Shown here piece after piece: positions 58,211-64,000 of a DNA stretch of 64,000 nt. The notes beneath the pieces are model-generated. The model saw only the letters and a list, made by a program, of their open reading frames with translations, did not search any database and had not been told where the DNA came from. Numbering within the stretch: position 1 is the first letter of the stretch; every line of letters begins with the position of its first letter. Origin of the DNA: JBNKEI01 sp050288705 (GTDB taxonomy: Bacteria; Myxococcota; Myxococcia; Myxococcales; UBA5297); the NCBI GenBank assembly GCA_050288705.1, contig JBNKEI010000207.1, positions 103,614 through 167,613 of the forward strand, read 5' to 3'. A program made the translations under genes and the position numbers.

Positions 58211-59077
58211 ATGCGAATTTTATTTGTCGGAAAAATTATGGCCACCTTGCTATTTGCTGGATGTAGCAATCTTATTGATGAAGAGAATGCACCTAGTATT
58301 GACCCAAAAATTTCGTCCGCGGCGACATGTAGCAAATGGAAACTAGTCTGGAGTGACGAATTCTATGGTAGCTCATTAGATTCATCAAAATGGATTTCAG
58401 AAAGCGGCCCTGGACCATGGGGGCTAAATGAACTCGAATATTATACCGATGGAAGCAACATTGAAGTAGTCAACGGCAATCTAGCGATAGAGGCAAGAAA
58501 GGAAGCCTATGGCGAACGAAGTTTTACATCTGGACGTATTAGAACCGCGGACGCCTGGACTTATGGAAAAATTGAAATACGAGTAAAGCTTCCATTTGGA
58601 CAAGGAATGTTTCCAGCATTCTGGCTTATTTCGGGCAATTATACCATCCCTGGAAAATATGGTGAAATCGATATTTTTGAAATGGTAGGAAGTAATACTG
58701 GCTCCGAAAATGCAACTATCTGGGGAAGCGTTCATCGTCCAGACATGAAAAATCTTCCAGAGCATTTGAAATCGGTTTCGCATTTCTACGTAACTCCCGA
58801 TTTAGCGTGGTTCAATGACGATTTTCATGTGTTTGGAATCGAATGGAGTAAGACCAAAATCAAGTTCTATGTTGATGGCATTGTTTATCAAACCGTAAAA
58901 ATCAATCCAGATGGCTCTGATGGTTGGTCGGCATTACAGCAACCAATGCACATTGTTTTGAATTTGGCCGTTGGGGGCGACTGGGCAAAAGCTCCTGATG
59001 AAGAAACTAGGTGGCCACAACAAACGTTAGTTGATTGGGTTAGAATATATCAAGAAAACAGTTTACGCACTCATTAG
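58211..59077 (+). CDS. GH16 beta-glucanase lipoprotein
   Basis: A 288-residue secreted endo-glucanase. The lipoprotein signal MRILFVGKIMATLLFAGC ends in Cys18. The GH16 catalytic motif EIDIFE (nucleophile Glu152, Asp154, acid/base Glu157) is perfect; WSDEF and the closing WPQQTLVDWVRIYQ are typical of laminarinase-like members, so beta-1,3-glucan is the likely substrate. The longest frame starts at 57989 but adds 74 residues without merit; the ATG at 58211 gives the signal peptide directly. It would suit degradation of fungal or algal wall glucan by a predatory or saprophytic bacterium. Confidence 0.9.
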   Translation: MRILFVGKIMATLLFAGCSNLIDEENAPSIDPKISSAATCSKWKLVWSDEFYGSSLDSSKWISESGPGPWGLNELEYYTDGSNIEVVNGNLAIEARKEAYGERSFTSGRIRTADAWTYGKIEIRVKLPFGQGMFPAFWLISGNYTIPGKYGEIDIFEMVGSNTGSENATIWGSVHRPDMKNLPEHLKSVSHFYVTPDLAWFNDDFHVFGIEWSKTKIKFYVDGIVYQTVKINPDGSDGWSALQQPMHIVLNLAVGGDWAKAPDEETRWPQQTLVDWVRIYQENSLRTH

Positions 59078-59339
59078 GGACTCAGCCAAATACGGTCAAT
59101 GCGTCATTAAAACCGCGGGAAAGGTGGCCAAAATCAACTGGTTTGCTAAAACTTACGGTAGCGATATTTTTGCGAACCGACCATTCAGACGTTTTTTTGG
59201 CCCATCTAGACCGAAATACTCGTTTTTTTGTCTGGTTAGAAAATCTGAAAATTTTGACATTCCTCATACACGAAATATTTGTAGTCAAGGAAACTGCACG
59301 CCAAAGAGAATCGGGCTCATTAAAGAATCGAGGTAAAGA

Positions 59340-59625
59340 GAAAGGTAGCGGCGCTTACGAGATTGTTTTGGAAAGCAACAAACAGTGTTTGCTTGAGTCC
59401 AATGGAATTGCTGCGATTGGAGCGTGCGCGGGTGCGCCCTGGAAGACTCTTCGGCTGCACTCCGTAGAGCGGCCAGAACTCTATCGAGTGCAAGCGCCGA
59501 GTGGAAGGTGTCTGATTGCCAACGGCTCGGCTGTACCTTTACTAGGAAACTGCGATCAAAGTCTCTGGTATAAGTCCATGGATTGCTCAAGAACTGCAAA
59601 AAAGCGCATGGTGTCGAAAGATTAA
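59340..59625 (+). pseudogene. Fragment resembling a ricin-type beta-trefoil lectin domain
   Basis: A frame of about 95 codons (inside 59143-59625) contains NKQCLLESNGIAAIGACAG and GRCLIANGSAVPLLGNCDQ, each followed by a Trp, as in ricin-type lectin repeats with paired Cys. No credible start or signal precedes it. It is GC-rich, unlike the GH16 gene, and lies at the left end of the GC-rich segment. It is probably a gene remnant. Confidence 0.3.
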
Positions 59626-59640
59626 TCTCCTGGTGCGTTT

Positions 59641-60033
59641 TTATGCTTTCCACGGATTGATTATAGGCACGCCGGCTGCCTCATAAGGGGCAATATCACG
59701 TGATGCTACGATAAACCCTCGCGAGGCCGCAATCGCGGCGATGTAGCCATCAGGTGTTGGGAATCCTCGCCCACCAGCGTAGTGTCGTGCTGCATCGGTA
59801 TCGAATGGCAAAACCCGATCCCTGAATAGTCCCACTAGGCCGTCAAGAACCTGTGCCAGCGTGTCCTTGCGCTTACCGGTAGGAAGCGCAGCAATGCCAA
59901 ACAGTAGTTCAGCCAGCGTCACGCTAGACAAGTATAGGGTTTCGGTAGCTTGATTATTTAGCCAGTCCCTTACGACCGGGTTCGGTTCTGGCTTCATCGC
60001 TTCGGAAACTATGTTGGTGTCGAGAACGATCAT
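59641..60033 (-). CDS. fitB: PIN-domain ribonuclease toxin (FitB/VapC-like)
   Basis: A 130-residue PIN-domain protein. The acidic active site is visible: IVLDTNIVSE (Asp5), SVTLAELLFGI (Glu), TPDGYIAAIAAS (Asp) and ASRD. The pattern with LSSVTLAELLFGI-ALPTGKR is that of the FitB subfamily, whose members cut RNA. Its start overlaps the antitoxin stop by four bases. The pair lies in GC-rich DNA next to candidate effector locus B. Confidence 0.88.
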   Translation of the reverse strand: MIVLDTNIVSEAMKPEPNPVVRDWLNNQATETLYLSSVTLAELLFGIAALPTGKRKDTLAQVLDGLVGLFRDRVLPFDTDAARHYAGGRGFPTPDGYIAAIAASRGFIVASRDIAPYEAAGVPIINPWKA

Positions 60034-60284
60034 TCAAATCTCACCGGCTCGGCCGGCATCCTGTCTCTCGCTTGATTGAGAATCTCGAAATCCTCGTTCG
60101 TGAGACCGATCTTGCGACCCAATGCCGCGAGGGCTTCACCCAAACGAACGCGCGTCTCTGGTTTGACCGCGATCGCCAGAATTTCACGGACCTCGGCTTC
60201 GGTGCTGTGACCATGTTGAGCGGCCCTCACTCTTAGTGCTCTGTGTACATCGTCTGGTAGATTTCGTATTGTCAGCATCGCCAT
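60030..60284 (-). CDS. fitA: FitA-like ribbon-helix-helix antitoxin
   Basis: An 84-residue protein that binds and neutralises the PIN toxin and represses its own promoter. The N-terminal ribbon-helix-helix part (LTIRNLPDDVHRALRVRAA, then HGHSTEAEVREIL) is typical of FitA/StbC antitoxins; the C-terminal tail RFE probably occupies the toxin active site. It overlaps the toxin gene by four bases and the upstream hypothetical gene by 13 bases. A FitA start of MAMLTIRNLP is consistent with the family. Confidence 0.86.
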   Translation of the reverse strand: MAMLTIRNLPDDVHRALRVRAAQHGHSTEAEVREILAIAVKPETRVRLGEALAALGRKIGLTNEDFEILNQARDRMPAEPVRFE

Positions 60285-60859
60285 AGCATCACCTTAACAA
60301 AATGCATTCTTTGCATGCAATATATCGATTCGAATGCAGTTTCGCAAGGGGCGTGGATTCGGATAAGAAGGTTCAGTATCCGTTCTTGCTCTGGTGGCGA
60401 GCTGCCAGAAAGCTCGTTGGCTTTGCGCTGTAGCTCTTTTAGGTTCTGAGATTGCCGTTTCGACCATTCTAATGACCACGACCGAGCACCTAGGTCTTTG
60501 ATGGCCGCAGAATGGGACCGCGCCCAGGAATCGATGGTTTGTAAGACCCAGGCACTGCTTCTTCCCGCCAAAATGTGTGCGGGGTGAACAATATACTGGG
60601 AAGCGGTAGCCACTACTTCGTCAGCCGAGTTCGCGCCGCTCCAGGCTTGTTGAATTGCTATGCCGACATCCTTGGAAGCTCCGGATGCTAGCTCACAGGC
60701 TAAAAGGTGCAGGGGATGGTCTCCGTGATCCTTGGCAAGTTGGCTGTGGGTAGGATTGGTGCTGAGAGGGTCTTCATTGAAAGCAGTCTGAGCATCGTCG
60801 ATTTGACTGGTTGCGGTTTGTATGAAGAAAGCTATTCCCGCCTTGATTGCTTGGCTCAT
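60272..60859 (-). CDS. Hypothetical helical protein
   Basis: A 195-residue protein, all-helical by composition, with no recognised motifs. Segments such as HPLHLLACELASGASKDVG and SAWVLQTIDSWARSHSAAI look like a real protein, with balanced codon use and a stop just inside the fitA gene. A TGA two codons upstream rules out a longer protein; the ATG at 60859 has only a weak GAAGG directly against it. It lies between the lipoprotein and FitAB, in the same orientation. It may be a second immunity or chaperone gene, but nothing in the sequence shows this. Confidence 0.45.
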   Translation of the reverse strand: MSQAIKAGIAFFIQTATSQIDDAQTAFNEDPLSTNPTHSQLAKDHGDHPLHLLACELASGASKDVGIAIQQAWSGANSADEVVATASQYIVHPAHILAGRSSAWVLQTIDSWARSHSAAIKDLGARSWSLEWSKRQSQNLKELQRKANELSGSSPPEQERILNLLIRIHAPCETAFESIYCMQRMHFVKVMLWRC

Positions 60860-60922
60860 CCTTCATATCGAGCAACATTCTCTATGTAGCAGCCTCCTCT
60901 GCTTCCTCAGTCACCAAAACGG

Positions 60923-61428
60923 CTACTTGATTATATTGAATCCCCTCAATGTTTGGTCGTAAACCATTCTCGCATGGCCATTCTCTTCAGCATTCAAGGC
61001 GACGTTCTCGTCTGCCCATCGCAGGGTCCGGACGACGAGGGGGTCATGGGAAGCTCTTCCCTCCAAATGTAGGCCGGTGAGCCTCCGCCACCATGGGCGT
61101 CGAAATGCTTGACCTCCCGCGAACAATAGCCGGGCTTCTGTAGCCGGAAGGCAAAATAAATGGCCGGGGCTTCGCTACCTGGGAAGGTGAACTCGCGGTA
61201 GGTAATGGCTGAGACCGAAAATTTCCCTTGGGCATCGGTGGTCAAGTCAAGATTGTCCAACGCGACCTTCACCTCGGGCAGGGGCTGTCGGGTCAAGGCA
61301 TCCACGACCACGCCCTCGTAGGCGGGCCGAGCTAGTCGAGTTGCCATGCAGCCGCTGCCCAGCAGCAAGCACAGGGCGACGAGTTTCAGCACCGCCCCCC
61401 AGTGTCGAGAAACAGCTAGGTCAGTCAT
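60923..61428 (-). pseudogene. Lipoprotein, probable immunity partner of the metalloprotease, with a probable frameshift at a G-run
   Basis: The intact frame runs from ATG 61428 to a stop at 60994 (144 residues). A lipoprotein signal (LVALCLLLGSGC, Cys27) is followed by a carboxypeptidase-regulatory-like beta domain (YEGVVVDALTRQPLPEVKV...DAQGKFSVSA). After LPMTP the frame ends in low-complexity SSSGPCDGQ. One extra C in the run of five (plus-strand G5, 61039-61043) would instead continue as LVVRTLRWADENVALNAEENG and end at a stop at 60923, a 168-residue chain. The start overlaps the metalloprotease stop by eight bases. Outer-membrane or periplasmic location suits immunity against a periplasmic protease. 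Confidence 0.55.
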
Positions 61429-63418
61429 CGAACTCGACCCTCGCTAGCCAGATCAGAGAATAGACGTCCACCTCGCAGGCTACTGTGCGGGTGTAGGCGT
61501 CGCCGGGTTGGTATCCATGGTAGTACTTCATCAGATCGATCTCTCCACTGGATGGATACACCTCGGCACCATCGCCGATGTCGTTCGGAGTCTGAAACAC
61601 TGGACTGGAGCTGCCCCGGTGCCCGTAGGAGTACACATCTCCGCCGTAGGTATTGAGGATCTCGTGCCCGATCTCGTGCGCGGCCGTCAGTTTGAACTCG
61701 GGATCTTCCTCAATCTCCGTGCGGTACACCCAATAATCCCCGTATTGGAGCCAACCCACGTTGTAGATCACCCGCTCGGGCACAAAGTTCCCAAACAAGG
61801 AAAGGATGCCGGTGACGCTGCCAGGATTGGACGAACGCCCCCAGCTCCGATTGGTATTGTACTTCAGGTCTACGTCATCCATAGCATGACTGGAGGTAAC
61901 AACGGGCCGGGTGGTCACCTGGTAAGCGCCATCTGAGGTGTTCACGGACTTTCCGTTGCTCGCATCGCGGCTCCAGTATTGCCCCACTCCGGCCAGCGCT
62001 AGGCGTAGCAAGTCGGCGAAGCTGCGGTTGCGAACGTGCACTTGTCGTCGGGAATCTGTAACCGGAATGGAGTCATGCGGAGGGCGCGCAAAGATCTCTG
62101 TCGGAGGATACTCATTAAGACCCTCCGACGAGCCCTCTTCGAGGTTTAGCCGCAGCTCGACCTCGACGGTCTTGTTGTTCGCGTCGATCTTGATGTCGAC
62201 CCAGTCGCACTCGGCCGCCTCGTTGTCGAACTCAACAACCCGCGTCTTCTGCACCCCGCAACGCGTGGCCCGTAGCTCTAGTTTCAGGGTGGGGTCCTTT
62301 AGCACCTTGGTGTCCAGAATCCGCGCATCGTTGTAGCCGCCCCAGTTCCACGGGTGCTTTCCCGGGTTTAAGTACGGCTCGCGCAGCTCTTGGTACCACA
62401 CCCTGCCATCCCTGGTGGTTACCTCGACTTCAAGGGAGTCGAGAGAATTGTCTTCGACCTCGATCTCGAAGGCCGCGTAGGGCTGATTGTTGGTGCTCCC
62501 GCGGTTCAGCTCGTCGAAATCGCGAACCTGCAGCGGCGTTAGGATGAATCCATCGCTGTGCCGCACCAGCGAGATGTTGACGTCGAAGGCTAAGCTCTTC
62601 TTTGGCTGTATCTTACGTACCCGCACAGTACGCATTTCATTAATAAGCACCCCGGTCATTTCCCATTTTTTATATAAATAGATAATTCCCGGGTCATTCG
62701 AGTCATCTAATATATAATCGCCATCTTCGTCTTTCTCAGTACATCCGACATAATCGCGTAATTTTTCCTGAATTTCTTCATTAGTTCTCACGCCCCAATT
62801 AAAATAGGCACCAATCATGGGAATTAATCCGGCTCCTCTTGCACAAGCAGTCATGAAAGAGTCACCGGTCTTGACTTTGTATTCAATCACATGGGCTATT
62901 TTATACTCAGGCTTTCGCGAGCGTGAAGTCGAGCTTTTACTCTTTTTATCTTTATCGGTTAATGAAGAATCACTTTCAGATTCGGAACTTTCTGGTTCTT
63001 CCGATCGCATTGGCGGATGAATTGGCGTTTCACCTTCGCCTACAAAATCTAAAACTTCCGTTAACATAAACTTATCTGGGGGGCACTCGACAATATAAGT
63101 CTTCCCTGGAGCGTATGAGTTTTCAGCAATTCCATCGTCATTAGTATATAAAGGAGGCAAGTCATCATTCCAAAAGCTAATTTTAACATTAGGAATTGGC
63201 TTTCCCGTGGAATCTTCTACTACACGTATACGTAACGGCCCAATTGGATCTTTGACTTTGGGAATAGGCTCTGGTGGTGGCGGCGGAGGTTTTGGAGGCA
63301 CCCGAGGAGTCAAAAGTCCTACTCTAGGTTGATTTCCGAAAGCACGGCGATAGTACTCGTCAACTTCATCCTCTTCTTTGTCCCAAGGATTATAAGGATC
63401 ATAGGGATTTTTTGCCAT
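61421..63418 (-). CDS. Candidate T6SS effector: transthyretin-like and LysM-like delivery region fused to a HExxH zinc metalloprotease
   Basis: A 665-residue protein without signal peptide. Residues 1-58 are acidic and Pro-rich (PPKPPPPPPEP); 59-130 form a transthyretin-like domain (RIRVVEDSTGKPIPNVKIS), followed by a Ser/Lys linker, IAHV, a LysM-like insertion (about 178-250, KVKTGDSFMTACARGAG), and KKWEMTGVLINEMRTVR (250-266). Then comes an Ig-like region, and the protease domain: AAHEIGHEIL (H581, E582, H585), a later YGH (H600) and EIDLMKYY, a met-turn-like segment. This looks like a zincin toxin. The ATG at 63418 has GGAG five bases upstream and is preferred to GTG 63439. GC jumps near residue 272, so the toxin half is probably acquired. 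Confidence 0.7.
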   Translation of the reverse strand: MAKNPYDPYNPWDKEEDEVDEYYRRAFGNQPRVGLLTPRVPPKPPPPPPEPIPKVKDPIGPLRIRVVEDSTGKPIPNVKISFWNDDLPPLYTNDDGIAENSYAPGKTYIVECPPDKFMLTEVLDFVGEGETPIHPPMRSEEPESSESESDSSLTDKDKKSKSSTSRSRKPEYKIAHVIEYKVKTGDSFMTACARGAGLIPMIGAYFNWGVRTNEEIQEKLRDYVGCTEKDEDGDYILDDSNDPGIIYLYKKWEMTGVLINEMRTVRVRKIQPKKSLAFDVNISLVRHSDGFILTPLQVRDFDELNRGSTNNQPYAAFEIEVEDNSLDSLEVEVTTRDGRVWYQELREPYLNPGKHPWNWGGYNDARILDTKVLKDPTLKLELRATRCGVQKTRVVEFDNEAAECDWVDIKIDANNKTVEVELRLNLEEGSSEGLNEYPPTEIFARPPHDSIPVTDSRRQVHVRNRSFADLLRLALAGVGQYWSRDASNGKSVNTSDGAYQVTTRPVVTSSHAMDDVDLKYNTNRSWGRSSNPGSVTGILSLFGNFVPERVIYNVGWLQYGDYWVYRTEIEEDPEFKLTAAHEIGHEILNTYGGDVYSYGHRGSSSPVFQTPNDIGDGAEVYPSSGEIDLMKYYHGYQPGDAYTRTVACEVDVYSLIWLARVEFDD

Positions 63419-63508
63419 TTCCTCTCCATCATCAGGCACTATGAATTGTTAAAAACTATTTTACATATACCTGTCAAGGATTTAATACTGACTATCACGG
63501 GAGATTCT

Positions 63509-64000
63509 ATGACTGAAGGTCGGGTGCAGGTATCTAAAAAGATTAACAAGATTTCGTTGCTACAGGAAGCCATAGCGGCATGCCCGGTCTCACCAGTTTC
63601 ACGTCATGAAGTCGTTATTAATGGACTAAAATTATTTCTTAAACATCTAATAGAACACAATTGGTTTCCTAGCCAAATAGACGTTTTCACTATTGATACT
63701 ATTATTGTTGAAATCGACCAAAGATTGACAAAGCAAGTCAACGAAATTTTTCATTGTGAACAATTTCAAAAACTTGAAAGTGCCTGGCGTTCTCTGAAAT
63801 TTGTGACTGACAGTATTGATCTTAGAGAAAATATCACCGTAGAAATCTTAAGTGTTTCTAAAGAAGAACTTATTTTTGATTTTGATGATTCGCCAGAAAT
63901 ATTTAAAACTGGCTTATACAGAATTGTTTATTCCAATGAATACGGAGTGTTTGGCGGCAAGCCCTATGCAGTCATTTGTGCGGATTATGAATTTGGACCG
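63509..64000 (+). CDS. Second TssC paralogue, N-terminal 164 codons, cut by the right edge
   Basis: From the ATG at 63509 (GGGAG six bases upstream) the frame is open to the window end. It is clearly TssC: FQKLESAWRSLKFVTDSID, EILSVSKEELIFDFDDSPEI and IVYSNEYGVFGGKPYA. These align with the TssC of the main cluster, but the first 75 residues (ISLLQEAIAACPVS..., FLKHLIEHNWFPSQID) do not match its acidic N-terminus. There is no TssB gene immediately upstream; instead the metalloprotease gene lies 90 bases away, divergent. It could be a second sheath or a diverged single-gene paralogue. The rest of the gene and its neighbours are needed. Confidence 0.85.
   Translation, partial: MTEGRVQVSKKINKISLLQEAIAACPVSPVSRHEVVINGLKLFLKHLIEHNWFPSQIDVFTIDTIIVEIDQRLTKQVNEIFHCEQFQKLESAWRSLKFVTDSIDLRENITVEILSVSKEELIFDFDDSPEIFKTGLYRIVYSNEYGVFGGKPYAVICADYEFGP

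Larger units (their letters stand above)
59340..62610. other. GC-rich accessory segment, probably horizontally acquired
   Basis: Counting individual 60-base lines gives 62% GC at 59401, 57% at 59761, 60% at 61621, 57% at 62101 and 60% at 62521, against 43% at 59161 and 38% at 62701. The segment carries the lectin fragment, FitAB, a hypothetical gene, the lipoprotein and the last 60% of the metalloprotease gene. No integrase, transposase or flanking repeat is visible, so the route of entry is unknown. Confidence 0.6.

Noticed and set aside
60294..60479. 61-codon frame antisense-like or overlapping the hypothetical gene
   Set aside because: It reads another frame of the same segment and has no independent support.
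1..64000. CRISPR arrays, rRNA, tRNA, insertion sequences or phage integrases
   Set aside because: No regularly spaced short direct repeats, no tRNA cloverleaf or rRNA segment, and no transposase or integrase motifs were found; the regular repeats at 49141-51065 are inside a coding region.

Overview
The window looks like chromosomal DNA of a Myxococcota-type (delta-proteobacterial) bacterium with moderate to low GC for that group. The main pointers are a 1477-residue FrzS/AglZ-like protein (degenerate receiver plus very long coiled coil), a DUF4388 protein, LysM and TPR envelope proteins with cytoplasmic tails, and a Cys-rich lipoprotein carrying beta-propeller repeats. The phylum assignment is inference from family content; no rRNA or tRNA gene is visible.

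Layout. (1) 1-5.9 kb: the start of a thiolase gene running off the left edge, then a rightward run of copper P-type ATPase, GT4 glycosyltransferase, a DRE-TIM acyltransferase of the isopropylmalate/homocitrate/Re-citrate synthase superfamily, and a CrcB fluoride channel. (2) 5.9-25.8 kb, all leftward: an almost complete type VI secretion system (T6SS) in transcription order LysM lytic transglycosylase, tssJ, tssK, tssL, tssM, tagF, tssA, tssB, tssC, hcp, tssE, tssF, tssG, clpV, fha. VgrG, PAAR and the PpkA/PppA kinase-phosphatase pair are absent. (3) 25.8-30.1 kb: GH57 glucan-branching enzyme, DUF4912 protein and a divergent glycosyltransferase. (4) 30.2-45.2 kb: FrzS/AglZ-like protein, a GAF-GGDEF diguanylate cyclase, a laccase-domain (YfiH) protein, a LysM / TPR-zinc-ribbon / DUF4388 trio, PhoH with a strongly foldable leader, a UbiB-family kinase and a lone ABC ATPase. 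(5) 45.2-48.2 kb: candidate T6SS effector locus A. (6) 48.6-59.1 kb: propeller lipoprotein, ABC-F ATPase, metallophosphoesterase, DEAD-box helicase, serine hydrolase lipoprotein and GH16 glucanase lipoprotein. (7) 59.3-64 kb: a GC-rich accessory segment with a FitAB toxin-antitoxin pair, a hypothetical gene, a lipoprotein with a probable frameshift and candidate effector locus B, a metalloprotease; then, divergently, the first 164 codons of a second TssC paralogue that runs off the right edge.

The most interesting result is that loci A and B share a modular delivery region: a transthyretin/carboxypeptidase-regulatory-like domain, a low-complexity linker and a conserved KKWEMT...INEMRTVR block. 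The toxin part differs. Locus A has a separate downstream gene with a Cys-His-Asp (papain-like) arrangement and a DKNYY-type putative immunity gene. Locus B has a fused HEIGH zinc metalloprotease and a lipoprotein partner. In locus B the base composition jumps from about 38-48% to about 57-60% GC at the end of the conserved block, as expected if a foreign toxin-immunity cassette was joined to a resident delivery module. I propose this as a polymorphic T6SS effector family that works with the core cluster in the same window; this is inference, since no VgrG or PAAR link is visible.

Start codons were moved from the longest-ORF position where a Shine-Dalgarno motif, signal peptide or promoter decided it; the reasons are in the entries. 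All functions are assigned by reading motifs, without database searches.
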